Below, in pieces: positions 41,628 through 50,154 of a DNA stretch of 64,000 nucleotides; positions within the stretch are counted from its first letter, which is position 1; the number at the start of each line of letters is the position of its first letter. Both the position numbers and the translations under genes were made by a program. The stretch is taken from assembly GCF_000702445.1 (NCBI RefSeq), contig NZ_JNIF01000003.1:2418001-2482000 (forward strand). The letters are read 5' to 3'. The stretch is from Bryobacter aggregatus MPL3. GTDB lineage: Bacteria > Acidobacteriota > Terriglobia > Bryobacterales > Bryobacteraceae. The notes under the pieces were generated by a model, which was given only the letters and a program-made list of their open reading frames with translations, was not told the DNA's origin and did no database searches.

Positions 41628-42731
41628 TCATAGTTGAATTGCTGAGACATAAGGGATGCCGAACAGGCGAGACCAGGCCTTGAGGCTGGTCTCTTGCGCG
41701 GCGGGGATGCTGGTGTGTTTGGTCCAGGAGGCGTTGGAGATTCCGACGATGAGTGTTGGATTCTCGAGCGCGGATTGCAGCATGGGCCAGACGAGAAGCT
41801 GTTCGTAGCAGATGAGGATCGCTAGCTTGTGAGGTCCGATCTGCATCGTTCCTGGACCGGTGACATTCAGTGGAACGCCGTCGGCGGGGCCGAAGGGCTT
41901 CCACATTCCGAGCGGAATCGGGATGCGTTGATCGAAGGGTTTGGTGTTCCATTCGCCGATTGCAACCACTGCGTTTCGGTATTGCGATGATCCGGGGATT
42001 GGGATGCCCGCTCCGATGAGTGCGGATCGGTGAGTCCTTTCAAGTCGCTCGATCGTGGGCTCCCAGAATGCCTCAGTGGCTTCGGTCCAGCGGCGGATAG
42101 CGCCTTCGGGAAGTATTGTTAGCTTTGCCTTGGACGAGTGGATGGCTAGGCGTGAAGATTCTTCCATTTGGAATAAGTCATTGCTTGCGGTCGTTTGAAT
42201 CGCTTGGATTTGCTGCGATGCTGCTGGCTGGTAGAACGTGTTCGCGATTAGGATGGCTGTTAGGAAGACCAGCGGCTTCATGGCGGGGAGGATCGCCGTT
42301 GCCGCGATCCCTAGGTAACCGGTACCTGGAAACAAGATTCCAGATGCCGTCAGTGGTGATGCCCATCCGATCAGGCCAAGCGGTGGGATCGTTGATAGCG
42401 CCAATGCTGCGGGACATCTCCAGAGTCGCTGCTGAGGGAACGGGCTCCAGAGTATCGCCCATGGTGTCGTGAGGAGCATTGCTGCGAGGACCCAGAGTAG
42501 CGGTCCTAGGAATGGTTGGCTTGGCTCGAAGGCTAGGGAGACCGCCAGGATCGGATAGGAGGCCGTGAGGAAATAGGCCATCGCAATGGTTGCTGCACGG
42601 ATGCGATTGGGTTGGCGAAATACCAGTATCGGCATGAGGATCGCGAGCGCAAGCAGCAAGGCTGGACCGCGCCAGGCGGCGAATCCGATCAACATTGCGA
42701 GCGCCATACTTGCTAGCCAGGAAGTAGCCAT
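41628..42731 (-). CDS. traB: TraB-like membrane protein with nitrilase domain
   Basis: The 367-residue protein has six or so N-terminal membrane helices, then a carbon-nitrogen hydrolase domain (about residues 195-367) with the Glu of TILPEGAIRRW, the Lys/Gly region GAGIPIPGSSQYRN and the catalytic cysteine in LAILICYEQLLVWP. The arrangement resembles apolipoprotein N-acyltransferase (Lnt) and the TraB proteins of Ti and related plasmids, which boost conjugation. It overlaps traF by 19 bases, so they are translated together. The exact substrate is unknown. The chromosome should have its own Lnt, so this is likely element-specific. Confidence 0.8.
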   Translation of the reverse strand: MATSWLASMALAMLIGFAAWRGPALLLALAILMPILVFRQPNRIRAATIAMAYFLTASYPILAVSLAFEPSQPFLGPLLWVLAAMLLTTPWAILWSPFPQQRLWRCPAALALSTIPPLGLIGWASPLTASGILFPGTGYLGIAATAILPAMKPLVFLTAILIANTFYQPAASQQIQAIQTTASNDLFQMEESSRLAIHSSKAKLTILPEGAIRRWTEATEAFWEPTIERLERTHRSALIGAGIPIPGSSQYRNAVVAIGEWNTKPFDQRIPIPLGMWKPFGPADGVPLNVTGPGTMQIGPHKLAILICYEQLLVWPMLQSALENPTLIVGISNASWTKHTSIPAAQETSLKAWSRLFGIPYVSAIQL

Positions 42732-43261
42732 AACGGGCGAAGCCTCCCACGAATCTGAGTGATTTGAATTGGTCCCATATAGCGGGAGTCATAGCTGCCA
42801 GCGTTGTAGGTTGAGGCCACCCATAGCGTTCCGTCGGCGACCAGATATTCCCCCTTTGGCCATGAATGAAGGGGCCTTCCGGCGGCGTCGAATGGAACTG
42901 GACGTGTGTTGGGAAGCAAGCGACCGTTCACCTCGATTCCGTTTGAGGTGACGGTGACGGCATCACCGGGTTGGGCGATGATCGGCTTGAGTAGCGGCGC
43001 TGCACCATCGGCGCAGATCACACTGCGGGTGCGGTAGTTTCGCGAGGCAGATTCGGTTGCGTATGGTTCAGTAGGGCAGAACTCGATCAGATTTGCGGTG
43101 GGGTCGTTAGCTTTCACGTACAGGCCAAGGGGGAGGCTGTAGCTTGTGTTGATGCGGACGCCCATGATCGCTGCAATCGCCGTCAGAGTAACGAGGGCGC
43201 TGAACGCGGCGATGAGCGAAGCGACCAGATGCTTATGACGGCCAGACATCGGCTTCGCCAT
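42713..43261 (-). CDS. traF: TraF-type signal peptidase (S26)
   Basis: The 182-residue protein has a single N-terminal membrane anchor (HLVASLIAAFSALVTLTAIA) and a peptidase S26 domain. The serine region is NTSYSLPLGLYVK, and the lysine region is RSVICADGAAPLLKPIIAQP; PGDAVTVTSNGIEVNG is typical of TraF/LepB. TraF cuts and cyclises the conjugative pilin TrbC in IncP. The ATG at 43261 (or 43249) lies inside the end of ssb, so translation is coupled. Its likely substrate, TrbC, is encoded at 59657. Confidence 0.88.
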   Translation of the reverse strand: MAKPMSGRHKHLVASLIAAFSALVTLTAIAAIMGVRINTSYSLPLGLYVKANDPTANLIEFCPTEPYATESASRNYRTRSVICADGAAPLLKPIIAQPGDAVTVTSNGIEVNGRLLPNTRPVPFDAAGRPLHSWPKGEYLVADGTLWVASTYNAGSYDSRYMGPIQITQIRGRLRPLWLLPG

Positions 43262-43664
43262 CCTCTACAACATTGATCGGCGCGATCGATGCCTCTTCTC
43301 GCTGCGGTGCGTTGTCTCCGGGAGCTTCCTTCCCCGCGCGAGACTTGGCGATCAGATAGACGCTGCGGGCGATGACTTCGTGGATGGTTCGTGGGCTTCC
43401 GTCTTTTGGTGTGAATTTGCGGGCTTGCAGAGTCCCCTCGACGAAGATGTTCTCACCCTTCTCATAGCTCACAGCAATGTCGGCGAGTTCACCGTAGAAG
43501 ACGAGGTTGTGCCAGTTGGTGTGCTCTTGCGTTTCGTTGTTTCGGTCGGTGTAGCGATAGCCTTCGGCCATCCGAACATTCGCGACAGGTGTGCCCGAGG
43601 GCATGTATCGGACTTGTGGTTTGTCGGCCAGGTAGCCTGCTAGCTCGATGCGGTTCTTTTGCAT
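43233..43664 (-). CDS. ssb: Single-stranded DNA-binding protein, copy 1
   Basis: The 143-residue SSB has the OB-fold sequence MQKNRIELAGYLADKPQVRY, then NWHNLVFYGELADIAVSYEKG and GTLQARKFTPKDG. It would coat the transferred strand and, in recipients, protect entering DNA. The C-terminus ends EDGEADVWPS, not the DDDIPF tail of housekeeping SSBs. The start follows AAGGAAGGAC. It overlaps traF and follows traG with a single-base gap. Confidence 0.88.
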   Translation of the reverse strand: MQKNRIELAGYLADKPQVRYMPSGTPVANVRMAEGYRYTDRNNETQEHTNWHNLVFYGELADIAVSYEKGENIFVEGTLQARKFTPKDGSPRTIHEVIARSVYLIAKSRAGKEAPGDNAPQREEASIAPINVVEDGEADVWPS

Positions 43665-43665
43665 T

Positions 43666-45744
43666 TCAGTCCTTCCTTTCTTCGTGGAGATCCATGTCGA
43701 GCTGCTCGATGAAACCTGGCTTGGTTGGCGCCTCGCCATTCAACTCAGCTAGAAAAGCAGCTTCCATCGGGGATTGCGGTGTGAACTCAGCTCGGAGGAT
43801 GGCGTTTCGGCTTCGATCCACAGGCGGTTGTGGCGCGATGTAACTCTCGCCGATGGCAGAGAACTTCGTCGGGGGCGCGATCTCGGCACGATGCTTGAGG
43901 ACTGGGTCGGTGAAGTACAGAATCTGAGTGCCGTATATGGGGTGGTGGCCGCTGACGAAGATCAGCATGTCGCCAGGTGCGGTGATGCGCTCGTTGGCGC
44001 CTTCACCGCTTTTTCTTGGAGGCCTTAGGCGCATGACCTCGTCCGGTGTGACGAGAGGACGTTCTACTTGATCGACTGTTGCGGACATGTGGTCAGCGAT
44101 GGGAGCTAAGCGAGAGCCGGAGAAGTTGAAGGTGGCCTTCTGGATGGTCTTAGTGCCAGTCATCTTTGAGAGCAGTTCTGCTGTGTCGAACTGGTTGGGA
44201 GCATAGGCAACACGTACGTGGCAATTCGAGACGATGCTCTCGTTTGGGCCGTATTCGTCAACGATCTGGCGGATGTCTTGGGTGATTAGATAAGCTTTCA
44301 GGCCATAGCCAGCCATGTAGGAGAGCGCGTCTGCGAAGATCTCCATTCGCTTGAGGGACGGGAACTCGTCCACCATAAACAGGAGTCGGTGGCGATTGCG
44401 TTTTTGCGCTGCGCCTTCGAAATCCATTCGCTCGGTGAGTCGGTTTACGATCATGGTGAAGATCAGTCGAATGAGTGGGCGTAGGCGGATCTTGTCGGAG
44501 GGCGGAACGACGAGGTAGAGCGAAACTGGTCGGTTGTGATTGACCAGATCGTCGATGGTGAAGTCGCTGGCTGCAGTGTTCTTTGCAACGAGAGGGTCGC
44601 TGTACAGGGTGAGTGCGGTCTTAGCGGTAGAGAGAACGCCCGAGAAGTCTTTGTCCTCTTTGTCGAGCATCTCGCGGACCTTCTCACGTACGACAGGGTG
44701 AGTCGTGGTCTTTTCTCCGTCTGAGGTCTTCCATCTGTGGCCGTGCTGGGGATCGTGGGGGAAGTTCTCGAGTTCGTTCAAGGTGTCGCGAAAGCTTTGA
44801 CCTGGCCGAGTAAAAGTCGATGCGAGGTCACCCAGGCTTGCGACACGTCCCGAAGCTGCGGCTGCGTAACAGACGTGAAGGATCATGCCTGTGGTGATGG
44901 AGGCTGCGGCATCCTGCCAGTAGCGTTCCATGGGGCTGTCTTCGCCCGTGCGGACGATCATGTCGGCAACGTTCTGGGCGTCGGACACGTCGCGCGAGGT
45001 TCCGATTCGAACTTCTGCGAGTGGGTTGAAGCGGGAGCCGTTCGCTACCTCGACCGGAGAGAATTTGAAACAGAGATGACCGGCTGTGACCCGGAAGCCT
45101 GCTGTACGGGCCCAGTTCTCGCCCTTGATGTCGTAGACGACCGCTGACTCGGACCACGCGAGTAAGGTAGGAATGACGAGTCCAATGCCCTTGCCGCTTC
45201 GCGTGGGTGCGAACGCGAGGATGTGTTCTGGACCGTTGTGGCGGAGATAGTGCAGCCGTTGGGTGGACGGGTTTAGCCAACCTCCGACGTAGACTCCTTG
45301 TGTCGATTGGAGGAGTCCGGTTTCCTTGATGTCGGATGCATTCGCCCAGCGAGCCGAACCGTGTAAGTCTTCCGTGTTGGCCGAGAGGCGGCGAGCGCGA
45401 CGGAGGTTGAGTGCGTAGACGATCATGACGGTGATCGCCGATCCGACCACCACGATTAGTGCGCCTCCTAGTAGTGGCTGCTTGACCTGAAGACTGGCTG
45501 TGTTGCTGTGCTGGAGTAGCCAGAAGGCCCATGCCGTAGGTTGATAGATGGAATGGCCAGCGTGAATGAGGATAGGAGCGCCGAGCGCTCGTTGGTAGCG
45601 GAGCTGATGGGCGATGAACTGCGTCGCCGTGATGTTCACGACGAGCAGCAGGCCGAGTCCGGTCAACATTGCAGACCAGTTGTAGCCCCCGACGAAACCA
45701 GGGTCGGGTGGAGTTCGATAGACCTTTGGATCGGAGGGAGTCAT
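43666..45744 (-). CDS. traG: TraG/VirD4-family coupling protein
   Basis: This ATPase brings the relaxase-DNA complex to the type IV secretion channel. The 692-residue protein has N-terminal membrane helices (about residues 20-40 and 80-115), a Walker A motif PTRSGKGIG with K185 and Walker B LFMVDEFPSL; ITQDIRQIVDEYG and the C-terminal VSGHHPIYGTQILYF region are typical of TraG. The ATG at 45744 lies nine bases after the ardC stop; a TTG at 45756 would overlap that stop. Cytoplasmic face of the inner membrane. Confidence 0.95.
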   Translation of the reverse strand: MTPSDPKVYRTPPDPGFVGGYNWSAMLTGLGLLLVVNITATQFIAHQLRYQRALGAPILIHAGHSIYQPTAWAFWLLQHSNTASLQVKQPLLGGALIVVVGSAITVMIVYALNLRRARRLSANTEDLHGSARWANASDIKETGLLQSTQGVYVGGWLNPSTQRLHYLRHNGPEHILAFAPTRSGKGIGLVIPTLLAWSESAVVYDIKGENWARTAGFRVTAGHLCFKFSPVEVANGSRFNPLAEVRIGTSRDVSDAQNVADMIVRTGEDSPMERYWQDAAASITTGMILHVCYAAAASGRVASLGDLASTFTRPGQSFRDTLNELENFPHDPQHGHRWKTSDGEKTTTHPVVREKVREMLDKEDKDFSGVLSTAKTALTLYSDPLVAKNTAASDFTIDDLVNHNRPVSLYLVVPPSDKIRLRPLIRLIFTMIVNRLTERMDFEGAAQKRNRHRLLFMVDEFPSLKRMEIFADALSYMAGYGLKAYLITQDIRQIVDEYGPNESIVSNCHVRVAYAPNQFDTAELLSKMTGTKTIQKATFNFSGSRLAPIADHMSATVDQVERPLVTPDEVMRLRPPRKSGEGANERITAPGDMLIFVSGHHPIYGTQILYFTDPVLKHRAEIAPPTKFSAIGESYIAPQPPVDRSRNAILRAEFTPQSPMEAAFLAELNGEAPTKPGFIEQLDMDLHEERKD

Positions 45745-45752
45745 TGTGTGGC

Positions 45753-47150
45753 TCAACGCGATAATGAGTGAGAACGCTGGCGCTCTTGGTTTGGTTTGAG
45801 CTGTGCGATCTGATTTGAGTAGGAAATCAAGATGTTGTTGGTCGCTTGCGGGATCTCTGGGAGCAGGTGCTTTTCGTGGGCGACGGCGCTCTTGGCGCTG
45901 ACTTGCTGAATCACATGGTGCTCGGTTTCTGCCAGCACTACCCCTCGATACTTTCCGGAATCCGTGTCGGCCGGGTAGGTCTTTGTGTTCTCGCCCATCA
46001 GCTCTTTCACTGCGGCCTTAGCTGAGTGTAAGGATTGCTTGAGAGCTTGCTCGCTCGGTGGGCGACGGCCCTCCACTTCCCCATCGAGAATCTTCTCTGT
46101 TTCGATTCTGGCTGCGCCTTTTGAAGCGACCGGATCGCGGTGCTCGGTTGCTGTTTCTTTCTCCGTAATCGCGACCGCTCCAGCGCTTCGCTCGAATGAA
46201 GCAACGTGCTCCGAGGTCTCGGTGCGGAGTTGCTTGCCCCGCTCAAGATCTAAGATGTAGTCGGCGGCGCGGTGCGCGTCCTTCGCGGCACGGAAGATCT
46301 CATTCTTGTCGTCGCTGAGCGCCTTGATCCAGGATTGAACGTATGCGGCGTGCTGCTCTGGATTGTGAGGAATCCCTCGCTCGGCGGCAAGGAAGACACT
46401 GGTGAGTTCCGCTCGGAGTTCTTCTTTTGCGTAGTTGAGATCTCCGAAGTTATAGCTCTCGTTCAGCGTTGGACGATTGAGCCGGTCGGGATGTCCGCTC
46501 CAATGCGCAAGCTCGTGCAAGGCTGTGCCGTAGTAGTCTGCCGCCGTTCGGAAGCTAAGGACAGGTGGCAGATGGATGCGATCTTGGGAGCGACTATAGA
46601 AGGCACGGTCGTTCTGATCGTGGGAGATTCTTGCTCCCGAGTTTTTCAGGATCGAGTCGCCAGATTCGGCGATCTCCCAATCTGATCGTGTCTTTGGAAG
46701 GTATGGCTCCATACCGTCGATCTGGCTTGCGTTGAATACCGTGAAGACCTTTCGCAGCGGCGCTTGGTACTCATTGGTGGAGGCTTCGAACTTTGGATTC
46801 TTGTCAGTGCTCTGAGTTTTTCTCGCATCTTCGCTGAACTGCCAGAACTCAATCTGAGTTCCCTTTTCACCGGCTCGAACCTGCCAACCATTTGCTGCGG
46901 CCTGCTTGTAGGTGAGCCAGCGTGGATCGTCGAAGCCCTTACTTGTGCCCACGGCCATCAAATGAATCGCATTGCCGCCGCGATAGCCCTTGTCTGTTGT
47001 CGGATTGAAGGGGAGTTGCAGTGAACCCGGCTCCCACGGCTTCTGCCAAGGAGCAGTGCCGTGTTCGAGCATCTCAATGATCCGGTCGGTAACCTCTTTG
47101 CGGAAGTCCCGTTTCGTCGGAACTGCTTCGGAGGTGGGGTCGTTAGGCAT
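45753..47150 (-). CDS. ardC: ArdC-like antirestriction protein / TraC-type ssDNA-binding protein with metallopeptidase domain
   Basis: The 465-residue protein begins with the ArdC N-terminal ssDNA-binding domain (FRKEVTDRIIEMLEHGTAPW, KGYRGGNAIHLMAVG, DPRWLTYKQAAANGW) and continues with a zinc metallopeptidase-like domain with TALHELAHWSGH at about residues 214-225. ArdC proteins protect incoming DNA from restriction in recipients. The C-terminal 200 residues are charged and poorly conserved. It lies between the small leader gene at 47154 and traG, in the transfer operon behind an operator-like palindrome. ATG follows AAAGGATGTG. Confidence 0.9.
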   Translation of the reverse strand: MPNDPTSEAVPTKRDFRKEVTDRIIEMLEHGTAPWQKPWEPGSLQLPFNPTTDKGYRGGNAIHLMAVGTSKGFDDPRWLTYKQAAANGWQVRAGEKGTQIEFWQFSEDARKTQSTDKNPKFEASTNEYQAPLRKVFTVFNASQIDGMEPYLPKTRSDWEIAESGDSILKNSGARISHDQNDRAFYSRSQDRIHLPPVLSFRTAADYYGTALHELAHWSGHPDRLNRPTLNESYNFGDLNYAKEELRAELTSVFLAAERGIPHNPEQHAAYVQSWIKALSDDKNEIFRAAKDAHRAADYILDLERGKQLRTETSEHVASFERSAGAVAITEKETATEHRDPVASKGAARIETEKILDGEVEGRRPPSEQALKQSLHSAKAAVKELMGENTKTYPADTDSGKYRGVVLAETEHHVIQQVSAKSAVAHEKHLLPEIPQATNNILISYSNQIAQLKPNQERQRSHSLSR

Positions 47151-47153
47151 GGC

Positions 47154-47282
47154 TCACATCCTTTCGTCGAAATCCGTTTCCGCATCTTCGCCTTCGAAGC
47201 CCGAGTCTGCGAGGGGCTCAGCGCCGTTCTCGGCTCGGAAATCAGAGTTCGGTGTTTTCAGAGTTTGGAGATTGTTTTTCAT
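47154..47282 (-). CDS. Small acidic protein leading the ardC-traG operon
   Basis: A 42-residue frame (MKNNLQTLKTPNSDFRAENG to DAETDFDERM) starts 13 bases from the operator-like palindrome and ends three bases before ardC. Its acidic C-terminus (FEGEDAETDFDERM) has no match I know. Position suggests translation coupled to ardC; whether the peptide acts on its own is unknown. Confidence 0.5.
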   Translation of the reverse strand: MKNNLQTLKTPNSDFRAENGAEPLADSGFEGEDAETDFDERM

Positions 47283-47294
47283 AGTGATGAATGC

Positions 47295-47310
47295 TAGCTT
47301 GTACAGGCTA
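47295..47310. promoter_or_regulatory. Operator-like quasi-palindrome upstream of the ardC operon
   Basis: TAGCTTGTACAGGCTA is a near-perfect inverted repeat of TAGCYTGTACARGCTA. It lies 13 bases before the first ATG of the left-reading operon. Related sites occur at 48785, 48976 and 58540, all in promoter gaps of the transfer genes. Confidence 0.7.
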
Positions 47311-47393
47311 GATGAGGGCAGTATGGTCGCGGTTGTTCCAGTTGTCAATGGTCTTGACTCGGATGAACGTGCGATTGGCTACGTGTGTGCTTG

Positions 47394-48362
47394 CTAGAGT
47401 TGGCGGGAGGTTCGGGCCTGATTCGGCTTGGGGGATTTATCGAAGATGCTGCGTTGTCGATCGTTCTCGAGTTGTAGGCCGCGGAGCTTTGAGTGAAAGT
47501 CTTGCGAGACAAGCCAGCGATTTTGCGTCTGGGATTCCGCTAGCCCTAGCTTGGCCAAGAAGTGGAGGCGTGCGGCGAGATGATGCGTGTGGAGTGCGCG
47601 TCGGTCCGGCCCTTCAGTCGGTTCGAGTTCCATCTTGGCGAAGGCCCCGCTTGTTAGAGACATTCGCCTTTGAATCTCTCTATCCAAGCTCGTGATGTTG
47701 AGTGCGGCTACTTCGCGGCGTTCGGATTCGATGGCGTCGTTTACAGTGCGGAAGCCGAGTTGTTCGGTGCAGAGGTCTTCGGCGTGGCGGCGGATGGAGT
47801 GCTTGATTACATTCCGAGGCAGTCTGAGTTGACCTAGTGTCGTGACTCCCCGGATGGCTACGTGTAGGTGCGGGTGGCCGGTGTTGAAGTGCGCTACTGC
47901 GACCCATTCGAGTTCGGCTCCGAGTTCTTGAGAGAGCCGCTTCATCAGTTGCCTTGTGTGCTGCTTGAGATCGAGCCGCTCGCCAAACTCGGGCGACACG
48001 ATCATCTTGAAGAGCCTTGGGTCGCCAGCTTTCTGCCATGCGCCCAGTGTCTCCGGGATGATGGCTGCGTTCGTGCTCGCCGTGAATCCGACGCCCTCAC
48101 TATTTGCACTTTCGCGCGAGAGGTAGCGACCGTGAGCGGACCACTGGCCTCGGATGTGGTTGGGAGAGTAAGTCACCCGAATGACGCACCGCTGTTTATG
48201 CCGCTTTCTCGGTGACGCTACCAAGGGCTGACTGTTTTTGTGACTTCTGGTCATTCTGGCGATTCGCATCAAAGACTTGAACGCTTTGGACCAGGACTTA
48301 CTCTCGTCGCGGGAGAGTCTCGGTCGGCGAGGGCGCAGCTTGATCGTCGATTCATCCCGCAT
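47394..48362 (-). CDS. traI: VirD2/TraI-type relaxase (short form)
   Basis: The relaxase nicks oriT and leads the transferred strand. In this 322-residue protein the metal-binding motif appears as WVAVAHFNTGHPHLHVAIRG (about residues 157-176), and YLSRE (about 102-106) contains a candidate nucleophilic tyrosine. The C-terminal third is helical. Related DUF3363-type relaxases usually extend to 550 residues or more, so this is a short form or has lost its tail. The start overlaps the traJ stop by 11 bases, as in IncP traJ-traI. Confidence 0.82.
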   Translation of the reverse strand: MRDESTIKLRPRRPRLSRDESKSWSKAFKSLMRIARMTRSHKNSQPLVASPRKRHKQRCVIRVTYSPNHIRGQWSAHGRYLSRESANSEGVGFTASTNAAIIPETLGAWQKAGDPRLFKMIVSPEFGERLDLKQHTRQLMKRLSQELGAELEWVAVAHFNTGHPHLHVAIRGVTTLGQLRLPRNVIKHSIRRHAEDLCTEQLGFRTVNDAIESERREVAALNITSLDREIQRRMSLTSGAFAKMELEPTEGPDRRALHTHHLAARLHFLAKLGLAESQTQNRWLVSQDFHSKLRGLQLENDRQRSIFDKSPKPNQARTSRQL

Positions 48363-48765
48363 TGTCGTCCGCCCTCAAGATGTCGAGCACGGCTCCAGAC
48401 ATATTCTGCGCGACAGAAAGCAGAAACCGGTCGTAACGAAGTTTCGCGCGACGCTTGGTGGCGTCGAGCGATTCTGCTGGGGGCTCTGGCGTACATGTGA
48501 GGAAGAGTTTGACTAGGCTATCCGTTAGGGCAAACAGCGCTTGGTTGGCGTTGTGGAGTCGGCGCATCTCTTTGGCGACGCGGTCGATGCTGGCTGCCAC
48601 TGTTGCTTCGAGTCTCTCGTGCTGACTGGCGGCGCGAGTGTCCTTATCGAGGAGATCCCGGATGTAGGCAGAGAGGGAATCGAAACCTTTGGTTCTGGCC
48701 GCTTGCCTTGCGATGTCGAGCTGATGCTCATCCATAACCATGTTGAACTGACGGGATTTCGCCAT
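48352..48765 (-). CDS. traJ: TraJ/MobC-like relaxosome protein
   Basis: The 137-residue protein has an N-terminal ribbon-helix-helix-like segment (RQFNMVMDEHQLDIARQAAR, then GFDSLSAYIRDLLDK) and a long helical C-terminus. Such proteins bind oriT and position the relaxase. It starts with ATG after GGAG, adjacent to the oriT-like gap, and overlaps the relaxase gene. An upstream in-frame ATG at 48837 is less likely because the sequence before 48765 lacks this fold and would read across the operator. Confidence 0.78.
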   Translation of the reverse strand: MAKSRQFNMVMDEHQLDIARQAARTKGFDSLSAYIRDLLDKDTRAASQHERLEATVAASIDRVAKEMRRLHNANQALFALTDSLVKLFLTCTPEPPAESLDATKRRAKLRYDRFLLSVAQNMSGAVLDILRADDNAG

Positions 48766-48784
48766 ACAGAAAGCTCCTACTGTG

Positions 48785-48807
48785 CAAGCTAGCCTGTCCT
48801 GTAAGCT
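48785..48807. promoter_or_regulatory. Degenerate operator-like site upstream of traJ
   Basis: CAAGCTAGCCTG followed by TCCTGTAAGCT contains the half-sites TAGCCTGT and AGCTTACA (reverse), spaced two bases wider than in the other sites. It lies about 20 bases before the traJ start. Confidence 0.5.
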
Positions 48808-48975
48808 CATGTTATTGATATTGCTGCCCTTGGGCAAGAGAAATCGGCGTAACCCCTGTAATCTCCTTTATGTTCCACTACCACCGTCTTTGTTGCATGA
48901 TGTTGGGCTGGAAAGAGTTCGGTCAGAAGATGTTGGAATGCGTTAGAACATCTTAGAAGTTCTTGGAAGTAATGC

Positions 48976-48990
48976 AAGCTAGCTTGTATT
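48976..48990. promoter_or_regulatory. Operator-like half-site upstream of traK
   Basis: CAAGCTAGCTTG is a perfect 12-base palindrome and continues as TAT, giving the left half TAGCTTGTA of the common 16-base site. It lies 43 bases before the traK ATG. Confidence 0.55.
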
Positions 48991-49032
48991 TGTTTGGAAG
49001 GTGTTGTAAATCTTTGGACAGAGCCCTCGTTG

Positions 49033-49380
49033 ATGTTGAAGACCGACGCTATGCCGCAACTGGACGAATTTGCCGCCGAAGCACCCGCGAGCCGGATCGG
49101 AGTGATCCGACGGTTGTGGCCGTCCATTCGTTCCTGCCTTGATGCTGGGCATTCGATCCGCGCGGTTCAGGCTCGACTGAAGGCAGATGGCGTTTCGATT
49201 CCTTACTCGACGCTCTGTTGGGCGATCTCCATTCTTAGAGTGAGCAGAGAGGCCGGGGAAAGAAGCTCAGATCGTAAGGGTGGAGATCCGCTGGCCAATC
49301 TCCATAGGGTAGGGCAGCGTCGTCCGGGATTTGAATACACCGGCACGATGTCGGACGAAGATCTGTTTGGGAAGAAATGA
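49033..49380 (+). CDS. traK: TraK-like relaxosome/oriT-binding protein
   Basis: The 115-residue protein has a central helix-turn-helix-like segment: VIRRLWPSIRSCLDAGHSIR, then AVQARLKADGVSIPYSTLCW, a pattern common in small TraK-type proteins of IncP-like systems. The C-terminal tail is disordered and basic. Position next to oriT, reading away from traJ, and a four-base ATGA overlap with traL match traK. The ATG at 49033 lacks a strong ribosome binding site; ATG 49051 is an alternative. Confidence 0.7.
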   Translation: MLKTDAMPQLDEFAAEAPASRIGVIRRLWPSIRSCLDAGHSIRAVQARLKADGVSIPYSTLCWAISILRVSREAGERSSDRKGGDPLANLHRVGQRRPGFEYTGTMSDEDLFGKK

Positions 49381-50150
49381 GGCGACAACGCATGACATCC
49401 AGTAAGGCGAATGGGGTGGCTTGGGAAAGTGACATTCACTTCTCACTGCAGGGTAAGGGCGGTGTTGGGAAGAGTCTGGTCGCTTCGCTTCTTGCTCAGT
49501 ATTTTCGACATCGACAGAAGACGCCGCTCCACTGCATCGATACGGATCCGGTGAACCAGACCTTCTCTCAGTATCGAGAGCTTGCGGTGGATCGACTGGA
49601 ACTGCTCCAGGATGGGTCCGTGGATCAACGGGCGTTTGATGGACTCATGGAGAAGTTGCTCACAGAACAGGGAACCTTCATCGTTGATAACGGTGCTTCT
49701 ACATTCATCCCTCTGTGGAATTACATGCTTGAGAACAATGCAATGGGGATGTTGCGTGATTCGAAGCGGAGGCTGTATATCCATTGCGTGATTACGGGAG
49801 GACAGGCGCTCGGGGATACTCTGAGCGGCTTTGCTCGGCTGGCCCAGACTTCGGACGCGCAGAACATTGTGCTGTGGATCAACGAATACTTCGGTCGGAT
49901 TGAGAGGGAGGGGAAGCAACTGCATGAGATGCCTGTGTACCAAGAGAACGCCGACCGAGTACTTGGTGCGGTGGTGATTCCACGACGGAATCAAGATACC
50001 TTTGGCCGCGATGTAGAAGACGTCATTACCCGCAAGCTGACGTTGCAGGAGGCGATTGATGCGACTGGGTTTCCCATCATGATGAAGCAACGGTTGAAGG
50101 TGATGCAGCGGGAGTTGTTTGAGCAGTTGGATGGGCTTTCATTCTTCTAG
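49377..50150 (+). CDS. traL: TraL-like ParA-type ATPase
   Basis: The 257-residue protein has a deviant Walker A motif QGKGGVGKS (about residues 26-34), then CIDTDPVNQTFSQYRELAVD with the Walker A' aspartate, and the second conserved aspartate in GTFIVDNGAS. These are hallmarks of the ParA/MinD family. In IncP, TraL is encoded between TraK and TraM; it may help with DNA handling or stability in transfer. The first 13 residues may be extra (a second ATG is at 49392). It is coupled to traK and 4 bases upstream of traM. Confidence 0.85.
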   Translation: MRRQRMTSSKANGVAWESDIHFSLQGKGGVGKSLVASLLAQYFRHRQKTPLHCIDTDPVNQTFSQYRELAVDRLELLQDGSVDQRAFDGLMEKLLTEQGTFIVDNGASTFIPLWNYMLENNAMGMLRDSKRRLYIHCVITGGQALGDTLSGFARLAQTSDAQNIVLWINEYFGRIEREGKQLHEMPVYQENADRVLGAVVIPRRNQDTFGRDVEDVITRKLTLQEAIDATGFPIMMKQRLKVMQRELFEQLDGLSFF

Positions 50151-50154
50151 AGCC

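Larger units (their letters stand above)
48766..49032. promoter_or_regulatory. Putative oriT and divergent tra promoters
   Basis: The 267-base gap between traJ and traK is where IncP plasmids keep oriT. It contains two operator-like sites, a GCCCTTGGGC palindrome near 48826-48835 and a GTCCTG|T word (48797-48803) resembling the YATCCTG|Y nick sites of the RP4/VirD2 family. The nick site is a guess; the location is the stronger evidence. Confidence 0.5.

Noticed and set aside
41628-42731. Housekeeping apolipoprotein N-acyltransferase (lnt)
   Set aside because: It overlaps traF inside the transfer block and is shorter than usual Lnt, so a TraB-like element gene fits better.
42713-43261. Housekeeping signal peptidase lepB
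   Set aside because: Position between traB, ssb and traG and the short length point to TraF.
49443-50090. 215-codon minus-strand frame
   Set aside because: Antisense to the ParA-like traL gene, which has clear motifs.
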